A DNA stretch of 64,000 bases, taken from Cupidesulfovibrio sp000226255. GTDB taxonomy: Bacteria > Desulfobacterota > Desulfovibrionia > Desulfovibrionales > Desulfovibrionaceae. How positions within the stretch are numbered: the first letter of the stretch is position 1; every line of letters begins with the position of its first letter. Under the pieces are notes generated by a model. The model saw only the letters and a program-made list of their open reading frames with translations, searched no databases and had not been told where the DNA came from. The stretch is taken from assembly GCF_003402415.2 (NCBI RefSeq), contig NZ_AP036014.1:3906001-3970000 (forward strand). Reading direction: 5' to 3'. Made by a program: the position numbers and the translations under genes. This document shows positions 42,141 through 49,852 of the stretch, in pieces.

Positions 42141-43619
42141 ATGCCCTGTCCCACATCCTGTCCCGCACCCGGTCACGACTTTCCGGCCGCGCGCACGCGG
42201 ATGGAGTACGTCTGCCTCGGCTGCGGAGAGCGCCGCGGCATCGACGAACTGCTGTACACCTGCCCCAGTTGCGGCGGAGTGTACCTGCTGGAAGACCTCG
42301 ATTTCGACAAGCTCGCGGCCCAGCGCTCCGGCCCCGAATGGCGCGCCCTGTTCGACGCCCGCGCCGCCACCCGCACCACCGCCCTGCGCGGCATCTTCCG
42401 CTTCTATGAGTTGATGGCCCCGGTGCTGGAGGAAGAGGACATCGTGTACCTGGGTGAAGGCAACACCCCCATCATCGAGGCGGCCCCCGTGCTGCGCGAT
42501 GCAGTGGGCATTCCCTTCGCCTTCAAGAACGACGGCCAGAACCCCAGCGCCTCGTTCAAGGACCGGGGCATGGCCTGCGCGTTCAGCTACCTGAAGGCGC
42601 TGGTGCGCAAGCACGGCTGGGACGAGGTGCTGACCGTGTGCGCCTCCACCGGCGACACCTCGGCCGCCGCCGCGCTGTACGCCTCGTACGTGGGCGGGCC
42701 GGTGAAGTCGGTGGTGCTGCTGCCGCACGGCAAGGTCACCCCGCAACAGCTTTCGCAGCCGCTCGGCAGCGGTGCCACGGTGCTGGAAATCCCCGGCGTG
42801 TTCGACGACTGCATGAAGGTTGTGGAACACCTTGCGGAAAATTACCGGGTGGCCCTGCTGAACTCCAAGAACAGCTGGCGCATCCTGGGGCAGGAATCCT
42901 ACGCCTTCGAGGTGGCCCAGTGGTACGGCTGGGACATGAAGGGCCAGTGCGTGTTCGTGCCCATCGGCAACGCGGGCAACGTCACGGCCATCATGGCGGG
43001 CTTCCTGAAACTGCTGCGCCTTGGGGTCATAGACGCGCTGCCACGGGTCATCGGCGTGCAGTCGCACCATGCCGACCCGGTGTGGCGCTACTACAGCCAG
43101 CCGGACCCGGCCACCCGCACGTACGCGCCCGTCACCGTGCAGCCCAGCGTGGCCCAGGCCGCCATGATCGGCAACCCGGTATCCTTCCCGCGCGTGCAGG
43201 CGCTGGCGGACAGGTTCATCGCCGAAGGTGGCGAGCGCGCCTTCAGCGTGGTGCAGGTGACCGAGCAGGAGATCATGGACGCCATGATCCGGGGCAACCG
43301 CCACGGGCACATCGCCTGCACCCAGGGCGGCGAATGCCTGGCCGGGCTGATCAAGGCCCGGGAACTGGGGCTGGTGTCGCCGGGCGAGCACGCCGTGCTC
43401 GACGCCACGGCGCACAGCCTGAAGTTCGCGGGCTTCCAGGACATGTACTTCACCAACAGCTTCCCGCCCGAATACGGCGTGACCCCGGACCCCAGCCTGG
43501 CCAACGCGCCCGCGCTGGTGGTCAGCCCGGACGACAAGGCCCGCCTGTCGCCCGAGGCCTACACCCTGGCCGCCGCCGAGGCGGTGGTGGCCAGACTGGG
43601 GCTGGCGAAAAAGGCGTAG
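42141..43619 (+). CDS. thrC: Threonine synthase
   Basis: Converts O-phosphohomoserine to threonine with PLP. The 492-residue protein begins with a four-cysteine zinc ribbon (CLGCGERRGIDELLYTCPSCGG, about residues 22-45), as in some long ThrC proteins. EEEDIVYLGEGNTPIIEA and KNDGQNPSASFKDRGMACAFS carry the PLP lysine (SFKDR). TVCASTGDTSAAAALYASYVG is the phosphate-binding loop, FVPIGNAGNVTAIMAGF follows. The ATG at 42141 has AAGGAG 9 bases upstream. It lies 87 bases after plsY, perhaps co-transcribed, and is followed by a strong terminator that isolates it from the radical-enzyme locus. Confidence 0.93.
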   Translation: MPCPTSCPAPGHDFPAARTRMEYVCLGCGERRGIDELLYTCPSCGGVYLLEDLDFDKLAAQRSGPEWRALFDARAATRTTALRGIFRFYELMAPVLEEEDIVYLGEGNTPIIEAAPVLRDAVGIPFAFKNDGQNPSASFKDRGMACAFSYLKALVRKHGWDEVLTVCASTGDTSAAAALYASYVGGPVKSVVLLPHGKVTPQQLSQPLGSGATVLEIPGVFDDCMKVVEHLAENYRVALLNSKNSWRILGQESYAFEVAQWYGWDMKGQCVFVPIGNAGNVTAIMAGFLKLLRLGVIDALPRVIGVQSHHADPVWRYYSQPDPATRTYAPVTVQPSVAQAAMIGNPVSFPRVQALADRFIAEGGERAFSVVQVTEQEIMDAMIRGNRHGHIACTQGGECLAGLIKARELGLVSPGEHAVLDATAHSLKFAGFQDMYFTNSFPPEYGVTPDPSLANAPALVVSPDDKARLSPEAYTLAAAEAVVARLGLAKKA

Positions 43620-43671
43620 CGCCGGGCGCGGGGCCACGCGCCCCGCCGGTTGCCATCACGCCCGCGCACGC

Positions 43672-43706
43672 AACGCGGCGCACGGAGTTCCTCCGTGCGC
43701 CGCGTT
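43672..43706 (+). terminator. thrC terminator
   Basis: AACGCGGCGCACGGAG pairs with CTCCGTGCGCCGCGTT around a TTC loop, followed by TTTCATT. A nearly ideal intrinsic terminator. Confidence 0.9.
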
Positions 43707-43767
43707 TTCATTCCTGCCTCCCTCACACCCCTCTCCCACACCCTGCCGTGCAGACCCCTCTGGCAAC

Positions 43768-43785
43768 GGTCGCGTTTTTGCGACC
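43768..43785. promoter_or_regulatory. Candidate activator site A upstream of the radical enzyme gene
   Basis: GGTCGC-GTTTTT-GCGACC: a perfect 6-bp inverted repeat with a 6-base spacer. It shares the layout GTNGC-N6-GCNAC with sites B to E and lies about 160 bases upstream of the sigma54 element, the normal place for an enhancer site. Confidence 0.6.
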
Positions 43786-43793
43786 CATCCGTC

Positions 43794-43811
43794 TTGTGCC
43801 ATTCTGCACAA
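43794..43811. promoter_or_regulatory. Candidate activator site B
   Basis: TTGTGC-CATTCT-GCACAA: a perfect 6-bp inverted repeat with a 6-base spacer, centred 26 bp from site A. Confidence 0.6.
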
Positions 43812-43830
43812 TTCTAATCATGGGCCTGGA

Positions 43831-43850
43831 ATGATTATTAAAAAAATCAT
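43831..43850. promoter_or_regulatory. AT-rich inverted repeat between enhancer sites and sigma54 promoter
   Basis: ATGATT-ATTAAAAA-AATCAT lies between the activator sites and the -24 element. An A-tract here could bend DNA or bind IHF so that the activator reaches the promoter. Function inferred from position and composition. Confidence 0.35.
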
Positions 43851-43946
43851 CGCGCCGCATTTCTGCAACATCCGACGCTGCGACCCCAACGGGCAACACC
43901 CCGGAAAAATGCACGCAATATTCTGGAATAAAACACTTTACATGCA

Positions 43947-43962
43947 TGGCACGCTCAATGCT
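43947..43962 (+). promoter_or_regulatory. Sigma54 (-24/-12) promoter of the glycyl radical enzyme gene
   Basis: TGGCACGCTCAATGCT matches TGGCACR-N4-TTGCW at all but one fixed base (A for T), with GG and GC 10 bases apart. Transcription would begin near 43974, giving a leader of about 65 bases before the ATG at 44039. Confidence 0.75.
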
Positions 43963-44038
43963 TATGCCCGGCCAGTTCATGCATGTGCCGTGCATCCGCA
44001 ACATCACTCACATGGGCCATGGCCCAGGGAGACCCTAC

Positions 44039-46510
44039 ATGACCACCTGCTGCCTTTCCCCCCAGGAAGTGCGCCTGCAGAGCCCGGAACCGAACAAGGC
44101 CGGGCGCGAGCGCGTCTACGGCATTCTCGAGACCTTCCAGTACCAGGTTCCGTTCATCGACGTGGAGCGCGCCCGCTACTTCACCGAATCCATGCGCACC
44201 ACCGAAGGCCAGCTGCTGGCCCTGCGCTGGGCCAAGGCGCTGAAGAACTGCGCCGAGAAGATGACCGTGTACATCACCCCCAACCAGCTCATCGCGGGCC
44301 GCGCCGGTCAGTTCGGCCGTTACGGCATCTTGTACCCGGAAATCGACGGCGACTTCTACGGCGTGGTCATGCGCGACCTGCCGAACCGCGCCAAGAGCCC
44401 GTTCCGCATCTCGGACACGGACATCAACATCATCCTTGATGAAATCGCCCCCTACTGGGAAGGCAAGACCTACCACGAGCACCTCAACGGCGCCCTGCCC
44501 GAGGAACTGCGCAACGTCACCTACACCGACGACTCGGGCCTGAAGTCCAAGTTCGTGGTCAGCGAAACCTCTTCCTACCGTTCCGCCCTGCAGTGGGTGC
44601 ACGACTACGAAAAGGTGCTGCAACGCGGCATGCTGGACATCCAGGCCGAAATGCGGGCCCGCATGGAAAAGCTGGACCCGGACAGCCCCATCGACAACTG
44701 GGAAAAGAAGCCCTTCCTCGAAGCCATGGTCATCGTGTGCGACGCCTTCATGATCTGGGCGAAGCGCCACGCCGACCTCGCCCGCAAGCAGGCCGCCGCC
44801 GAAAAGAATCCCGCCCGCAAACAGGAATTGCTGAACCTTGCCGACATCTGCGAGCGCGTGCCCGCGCACCCCGCCCGCACCTTCCACGAGGCCGTGCAGT
44901 CGCAATGGTTCGTGCAGATGTTCTCGCGCATCGAGCAGAAGGCCAGCGCCATCATCTCCAACGGGCGCATGGACCAGTACTTCTACCCGTACTACGCCAA
45001 GGACCTTGCCGAAGGCCGCATCACCGAAGAAAGCGCCATGGAGCTTCTGGAGTGCATGTGGGTGGAGATGGCGCAGTTCATCGACCTGTACATCAACCCC
45101 ACCGGCAACGAGTTCAACGAAGGGTACGCCCACTGGGAGGCCGTGACCATCGGCGGGCAGACCCCCGACGGCCATGACGCCACCAACGACATGACCTACC
45201 TGTTCCTGCGTTCCAAACGCGAATTCCCGCTGAACTACCCCGACCTCGCCACCCGCATCCACTCGCGCTCGCCTGAACGCTTCCTGTACGAAGTGGCCGA
45301 GACCATCAAGGACGGCTCCGGCTTCCCCAAGCTGATCAACGACGAGGAAATCGTGCCGCTGTACGTGGCCAAGGGCGCGCCCTTCAAGGACGCCCTGGAC
45401 TACGCCGTGTCGGGCTGCACCGAGGCCCGCATGCCCAACCGCGACACCTACACCTCGGGCTGCGTGTACATCAACTTCGCCACGGCCATGGAAATGACCA
45501 TGCACAACGGGCGGATGCTGAAGTACGGTCAGGACGACCTGGTGGGCCTGGAAACCGGCGACCCAACCACCTTCACCACCTGGGAACAGTTCTGGGAAGC
45601 CTACAAGGCCCAGCACATGAACCTGCTGTCCAAGGCCTTCACCCAGCAGTACGTGGTGGACTGCCTGCGCCCGCAGCACTTTGCCTCGCCCTTTGCCTCG
45701 GTGCTGCACGACCTGTGCGTTGAAGACTGCAAGGACCTGCAATCGCCCAAGATCGAAGGCGGCGTGGACTTCTCGTACTTCGAGTTCCTGGGCTACGGCA
45801 CCGTGGTGGACTCGCTGGCGGCGGTCAAGAAGCTGGTGTTCGAGGACAGGAAGGTGACCATGGCCGAGTTGGTGGCCGCCCTGCAAAACGACTTCGAGGG
45901 GTACGAGCCCCTGCGCGCCCTGATGCAGTCGGCCCCCTGCTACGGCAACAACCTGCCCTACGCCGACGCCATCGCCAAGGAAGTGGACCGCATGACCCAG
46001 GTCTTCGCGGAAAAGTACTCCAGGATCCGGGGCGTCAACTGCGACGTGCGCTACGTGCCCATCACCTCGCACGTGCCCTTCGGCAAGGTGGTCAGCGCCA
46101 CCCCCAACGGCCGCAAGGCGTGGACGGCCCTGTCCGACGGTTCCTCCGCCTCGCACGGCGCGGACCACAACGGCCCCACGGCGGTGCTGCTGTCCAACTA
46201 CAACTCCAAGAACTGCGACCTGAAGAACCGTGCCTCGCGCCTGCTGAACATCAAGCTGTCGCCCAAGTGCGTCTCGGGCGAGGCGGGCACCCGCAAGCTC
46301 GTGGACATCATCCGCAGCTGGTGCGACCTGAAGCTGTGGCACCTGCAGTTCAACATCATCAACAAGGAAACCCTGCTCAAGGCCAAGGCGGACCCCAACA
46401 AGTACCGCGGGTTGCTGGTGCGCATCGCGGGGTACAGCTCGTACTTCTGCGACCTGTCGCCCGACCTGCAGGACGACGTGATCAACCGCACCGAACACGA
46501 CGAAATGTAG
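44039..46510 (+). CDS. Glycyl radical enzyme, isethionate sulfite-lyase-like C-S lyase
   Basis: An 823-residue PFL-fold enzyme. The radical glycine is Gly798 in RIAGYSSYF; the thiyl cysteine is Cys460 in SGCTEAR, with the base Glu462. Compared with the isethionate sulfite-lyase numbering I remember (Arg189, Gln193, Trp374, Cys468, Glu470, Arg678, Gly805), this protein has Arg181, Gln185, Trp366, Cys460, Glu462, Arg671 and Gly798: the same set at a constant offset of 7-8. The two hydrophobic positions I remember two and four residues after Arg678 as Phe are Val673 and Ile675 here, so the substrate may differ. Likely reaction: release of sulfite from a C2-C3 hydroxyalkylsulfonate. AGGGAG precedes the ATG at 44039. 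An activase follows. Confidence 0.85.
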   Translation: MTTCCLSPQEVRLQSPEPNKAGRERVYGILETFQYQVPFIDVERARYFTESMRTTEGQLLALRWAKALKNCAEKMTVYITPNQLIAGRAGQFGRYGILYPEIDGDFYGVVMRDLPNRAKSPFRISDTDINIILDEIAPYWEGKTYHEHLNGALPEELRNVTYTDDSGLKSKFVVSETSSYRSALQWVHDYEKVLQRGMLDIQAEMRARMEKLDPDSPIDNWEKKPFLEAMVIVCDAFMIWAKRHADLARKQAAAEKNPARKQELLNLADICERVPAHPARTFHEAVQSQWFVQMFSRIEQKASAIISNGRMDQYFYPYYAKDLAEGRITEESAMELLECMWVEMAQFIDLYINPTGNEFNEGYAHWEAVTIGGQTPDGHDATNDMTYLFLRSKREFPLNYPDLATRIHSRSPERFLYEVAETIKDGSGFPKLINDEEIVPLYVAKGAPFKDALDYAVSGCTEARMPNRDTYTSGCVYINFATAMEMTMHNGRMLKYGQDDLVGLETGDPTTFTTWEQFWEAYKAQHMNLLSKAFTQQYVVDCLRPQHFASPFASVLHDLCVEDCKDLQSPKIEGGVDFSYFEFLGYGTVVDSLAAVKKLVFEDRKVTMAELVAALQNDFEGYEPLRALMQSAPCYGNNLPYADAIAKEVDRMTQVFAEKYSRIRGVNCDVRYVPITSHVPFGKVVSATPNGRKAWTALSDGSSASHGADHNGPTAVLLSNYNSKNCDLKNRASRLLNIKLSPKCVSGEAGTRKLVDIIRSWCDLKLWHLQFNIINKETLLKAKADPNKYRGLLVRIAGYSSYFCDLSPDLQDDVINRTEHDEM

Positions 46511-46524
46511 CATCCGCTTTCGCA

Positions 46525-46549
46525 GGGGGAAGGCCACCGGCCTTCCCCC
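46525..46549 (+). terminator. Hairpin between radical enzyme and activase genes
   Basis: GGGGGAAGGCC, ACC, GGCCTTCCCCC: a perfect 11-bp stem followed by TTCTT. It sits in the 68-base gap between the two cistrons and should act as a partial terminator or 3' end protector, so that the lyase is made in excess of its activase. Confidence 0.65.
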
Positions 46550-46578
46550 TTCTTCGCCGCCGCAGGAAGAGGCACCCC

Positions 46579-47481
46579 ATGCAGGACAAGGAACAGACGG
46601 GCATCGTCTTCAACATGCAGAAGTATTCCGTGCACGATGGCGCGGGCATTCGCACCATGGTCTTCTTCAAGGGCTGCCCGCTGCGCTGCGCGTGGTGCAG
46701 CAACCCGGAATCTCAGCGCACCATGCCCGAACGCGGCTTCAATGGGCGCAAGTGTCTGTCGCCCGCCGTGTGCGGACGCTGCATTCCCGCCTGTCCCAAG
46801 GGCTGCATCCTCGACATCGAGGGCCTGCTGGCCATTGATCGCACCCGCTGCGACGGCTGCCTGGCCTGCGCCGGGGCCTGCCCCTCCGGCGCCATGAGCG
46901 TTTACGGCCAGCGATTGAGCGTAGCCGAGGTGCTGGAGACCGTGGAACAGGACGCGGTGTTCTACGCCCGGTCCGGCGGCGGCATGACCCTGTCCGGGGG
47001 CGAGGTGATGCAGCAGCCCGAGTTCGCTTTAGCCCTGCTGCGCGAGGCGCGCCGCAGGCGCATCAACACGGTGATGGAAACCTGCGGCCACTGCGACGGC
47101 GACATGCTGGCCGAAGCCTGCCGCTATCTTGATTCCCTGATCTTCGACATCAAGCAATTGGATGCGCAACGGCACAAGACCGGAACCGGCGTGGGCAACG
47201 AACGCATTCTCGAAAACTTCGCACGCGTGTGCCGCGAATTTCCCGAGTTGCCCATACTGGTCCGCACCCCGGTCATCCCCGGCTTCAACGATGCCGAGGA
47301 CGACATCCGGGCCATCGCCCGGTTCCTGCCCAAGCGCGCCAACCTGGTCTACGAGTTGCTGCCCTACCACCGCATGGGCCAGGCCAAGTACGAATTCCTG
47401 GGCCGCGCCTTTCCCATGGGGGGCACGCAACTGGCCGACGGCCTCATGCGCCGCCTTAAGGAAGTGGCCCTGGCCCGCTGA
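46579..47481 (+). CDS. Glycyl radical enzyme activating protein (radical SAM)
   Basis: Uses S-adenosylmethionine and a [4Fe-4S] cluster to place the glycyl radical on the upstream enzyme. The 300-residue protein has the radical SAM motif Cx3Cx2C in FKGCPLRCAWCSNPES (about residues 33-40). It is followed by a ferredoxin-like insertion with two cysteine groups, CGRCIPACPKGC and CDGCLACAGACPSGA, as in activases of the dehydratase/lyase branch, not PflA. MTLSGGEVMQQPEF is the SAM-binding GGE motif and METCGH, FDIKQLD and VRTPVIPGFND follow the family. AGGAAGAGG precedes the ATG at 46579. It ends in a strong terminator, so it is the last gene of the first transcription unit. Confidence 0.93.
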   Translation: MQDKEQTGIVFNMQKYSVHDGAGIRTMVFFKGCPLRCAWCSNPESQRTMPERGFNGRKCLSPAVCGRCIPACPKGCILDIEGLLAIDRTRCDGCLACAGACPSGAMSVYGQRLSVAEVLETVEQDAVFYARSGGGMTLSGGEVMQQPEFALALLREARRRRINTVMETCGHCDGDMLAEACRYLDSLIFDIKQLDAQRHKTGTGVGNERILENFARVCREFPELPILVRTPVIPGFNDAEDDIRAIARFLPKRANLVYELLPYHRMGQAKYEFLGRAFPMGGTQLADGLMRRLKEVALAR

Positions 47482-47539
47482 ATCGACAGCCCGGCCGCCT
47501 CGGCCAACCATTGATCCGCCGTCCCCCCCACCCTGAAGC

Positions 47540-47578
47540 GCAGCGCCCCCGTCCACACGCCGGGGGCGCTGCCTTTTT
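47540..47578 (+). terminator. Terminator of the lyase-activase unit
   Basis: GCAGCGCCCCC (47540-47550) pairs perfectly with GGGGGCGCTGC (47562-47572), followed by CTTTTT. Confidence 0.9.
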
Positions 47579-47610
47579 CGCAGCGTCGCCCACTGTCGCC
47601 AGTGAAAGTA

Positions 47611-47737
47611 GTGCAAAAAGGCACATTCACCACACCCCAACGTTGCAAACCCGCAACACACACCATCACCACAGGACAAATTATAAATAAATTCGTACTG
47701 TTACAGAGCAAAACGCAAACAGTCGCAATTTTGCACT
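47611..47737. promoter_or_regulatory. Candidate activator sites C, D and E upstream of the transport/dehydrogenase unit
   Basis: Three inverted repeats with the same 6-base spacer as sites A and B: GTGC-AAAAAG-GCAC (47611-47624), GTTGC-AAACCC-GCAAC (47642-47657) and GTCGC-AATTTT-GCACT (47722-47737, imperfect). C and D are 32 bp apart centre to centre. They lie about 275-400 bases upstream of the sigma54 element at 48010, in a stretch clearly lower in GC than its surroundings. Confidence 0.5.
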
Positions 47738-48009
47738 GTCGCGTTGCCGCATCGCCGCCACGAAAACACGAAACCCTCCGCTGTTTCAAAAACGAAATTC
47801 CGGTATGTTGCATAAATAATACTAACAGTCACCACTCGCGATAACCGGTACCTCTCCCCGCATTACGCCCTCCAGAGCTCACACCTCTGACGCGGGAGGG
47901 ACCAGCCCACGACCCACACAACACCTAACCACATAAAACTACAGCCTTTATAGGTATCGTTGCGATTACCCGCATCATTCTTCGGGCTCATTCGCGCCAT
48001 TGTTCACAA

Positions 48010-48025
48010 AGGCATCCTTCTTGCT
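48010..48025 (+). promoter_or_regulatory. Sigma54 (-24/-12) promoter of the second unit
   Basis: AGGCATCCTTCTTGCT keeps GG at -24, TTGCT at -12 and the 10-base spacing of the consensus TGGCACR-N4-TTGCW; mismatches lie at three less critical positions. The start would be near 48037, giving a leader of about 120 bases. Confidence 0.6.
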
Positions 48026-48158
48026 CTTCCCACTGCACCCGCCCCGTGGGCGGGCAGCGCGATGCACGGGGCGGCACCCCCCTGCACCGGCAAACGCACA
48101 TGGCACCGCATGAACGTTCGATCATGGCGTTTGAATTCCACCGCAATGGAGATTGCCC

Positions 48159-48998
48159 GTGAAAGTCATAGACTTCCGCTTTCGGCCGAACACCCCGGAT
48201 GCCGTCAACGGCATGCTCGCCCACCCGGTGTTCGGCGATATGTTCACCCTGTTCAAGTATGCGGACCGCGCATACGCCCAGTCGCTTGAAGATATCGTGC
48301 AGGACATGGACGCCCACGGCGTGGTGAAGGGCGTCATCACCAGCCGCGACGCCGAGACCACCTACGGTCTCGCCTCCGGCAACCCCGGCGTGCTCGCCAT
48401 CACCAGGCGCTTCCCCGACCGGTTCATCGGTTTCGCCGGGCTGGACCCGCACAAGGGCATGGCCGCCGTGCGCGAACTGAAAAGCATGGTGCTGGAGCAC
48501 GGCATGCGCGGCGCGGCCACCGACCCCTACCTGGCCCGCATCCCCGCCGACCACGCCCGCTACTACCCCATCTACTCCGCCTGCTGCGAACTGGACGTGC
48601 CCGTGGTCATCACCACCGGCCCCGGCACCCTGGTGCGCGGCGCGGTGATGGAAGACGGCCACCCCCGGCACATCGACCGCGTTGCCGCCGACTTCCCGGA
48701 TCTGAAAATCGTCATCAGCCACGGGGCCTACCCGTGGGTGGACGAGGCGATCATGGTTGTGCACCGCAATCGCAACGTCTACATGGACCTTTCGGAATAC
48801 GAGAACTCGCCCTTCTCCGAAGGCTACATCAAGGCCGCCAACACGCTCATCGGCGACAAGATACTGTTCGCAAGCGCCGCCCCCTTCCTGGATTTCCGGG
48901 GGCAGTTGGAGGTCTATCGGCAGTTGCCGTTCACCGACGAGGCGCGGGCGAACATCATGTTCAACAACGCCGAGCGCCTGCTGGGCCTGAACGCCTGA
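48159..48998 (+). CDS. Amidohydrolase-fold (COG2159-like) protein with degenerate metal site
   Basis: A 279-residue TIM-barrel protein of the amidohydrolase 2 type. Overall pattern is kept: MKVIDFRFRP at the start, DMDAHGVVKGVIT, FPDRFIGFAGLDPHKG, ADFPDLKIVISHGAYPWVDEAI with His188, NVYMDLSEYENSP, and ILFASAAPFLDF near the end, then NIMFNNAERLLGL. However, the N-terminal metal pair HxH reads RFR, and the late catalytic aspartate (GSDxP type) reads SAAP. Both changes remove metal ligands, so ordinary hydrolase activity is unlikely; a lyase, isomerase or binding role is possible. GTG at 48159 is preferred to the TTG 6 bases earlier because GGAG is then 7 bases away. First gene of the second sigma54 unit. 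Confidence 0.75.
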   Translation: MKVIDFRFRPNTPDAVNGMLAHPVFGDMFTLFKYADRAYAQSLEDIVQDMDAHGVVKGVITSRDAETTYGLASGNPGVLAITRRFPDRFIGFAGLDPHKGMAAVRELKSMVLEHGMRGAATDPYLARIPADHARYYPIYSACCELDVPVVITTGPGTLVRGAVMEDGHPRHIDRVAADFPDLKIVISHGAYPWVDEAIMVVHRNRNVYMDLSEYENSPFSEGYIKAANTLIGDKILFASAAPFLDFRGQLEVYRQLPFTDEARANIMFNNAERLLGLNA

Positions 48999-49026
48999 TG
49001 CGCCCCACAAGCAACGGAGGGAACGC

Positions 49027-49794
49027 ATGAGCGACACATCGCTGTTCGACCTTTCCGGCAAGACCGCACTGATCACCGGTGGCAACTCCGGCCTTGGCGA
49101 GGCCATGGCCGCGGCCTTGGGGCGCGCCGGAGCACGCGTGCTGCTGATGGCCCGGCGCGAGCGCGAACTGGACGAGGCGGCCGGCCGCCTGAAGTCGCTG
49201 GGCGTGGACGCGCTGGCCCTGCCCGCCGACCTCGCGGACCTGCCCGGCATCGCCGACCGCGCCGCAGAGGCGCAGCGGCTGCTGGGCCGGGTGGACATCC
49301 TGGTCAACGGGGCCGGGGTCAATCTGCGCCAACCATTTGAAACCGTCACGCCCGAGGCGTGGCGACAACAACTGGACGTAAACGTCTCCGCCCCGTTCTT
49401 TCTCACGCAGGCCCTGGCTCCGGGCATGCGCGAGCGCGGCTGGGGTCGGATCATCAACATCGGCTCGCTGACCTCGTACCGCGCCATGCCCGACGGCGCC
49501 CCCTATGGCACCGCCAAGGGCGGCATCGTGCAACTGACGCGGGCCATAGCCCAGGCATGGGGACCGCACGGCATCACCTGCAACGCCATCGCCCCCGGCT
49601 TCTTCCCCACGGCGCTTACCGCGCCAGTGTTCCAGAACCCGGACGCCGTGGCCCGCAATGCTGCCCAGACCTGCCTCGGCCGCAACGGCCAACTGGAGGA
49701 CATCCACGGCGTGGCCGTGTTCCTCGCCAGCGAGGCATCCGCGTACATCACCGGCCAGACCATCATGCTGGATGGCGGCTTTACCGCCCGCTAA
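49027..49794 (+). CDS. Short-chain dehydrogenase/reductase
   Basis: A 255-residue classical SDR. The cofactor loop is TGGNSGLGEAMA (TGxxxGxG) near residues 17-24; DLAD, NGAGVN and NIGSLTS follow. The catalytic triad is Ser147, Tyr160 and Lys164 (YGTAK). Arg-rich sequence after the second strand (MARRERELDE) favours NADP(H) or the gluconate/deoxygluconate dehydrogenase branch, to which the protein looks closest. In this locus it could oxidise a hydroxysulfonate before cleavage or reduce the aldehyde/ketone released by the lyase. ATG at 49027 with GGAGGGAA upstream, 28 bases after the amidohydrolase-like gene. Confidence 0.88.
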   Translation: MSDTSLFDLSGKTALITGGNSGLGEAMAAALGRAGARVLLMARRERELDEAAGRLKSLGVDALALPADLADLPGIADRAAEAQRLLGRVDILVNGAGVNLRQPFETVTPEAWRQQLDVNVSAPFFLTQALAPGMRERGWGRIINIGSLTSYRAMPDGAPYGTAKGGIVQLTRAIAQAWGPHGITCNAIAPGFFPTALTAPVFQNPDAVARNAAQTCLGRNGQLEDIHGVAVFLASEASAYITGQTIMLDGGFTAR

Positions 49795-49852
49795 ACGAAC
49801 ACCACCCGCGCGCCCCCACCGGGCGGGCGCGCACACCCCGGAGGATACAGAC

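Noticed and set aside
43955..46537. 860-codon minus-strand open frame across the radical enzyme gene
   Set aside because: Exact antisense of a gene with intact catalytic motifs; its translation is a His/Val/Gly-rich shadow.
47602..47844. An 80-codon open frame starting GTG in the region upstream of the second sigma54 unit
   Set aside because: No ribosome-binding site, no recognisable protein, and it runs straight through the inverted repeats interpreted as activator sites.
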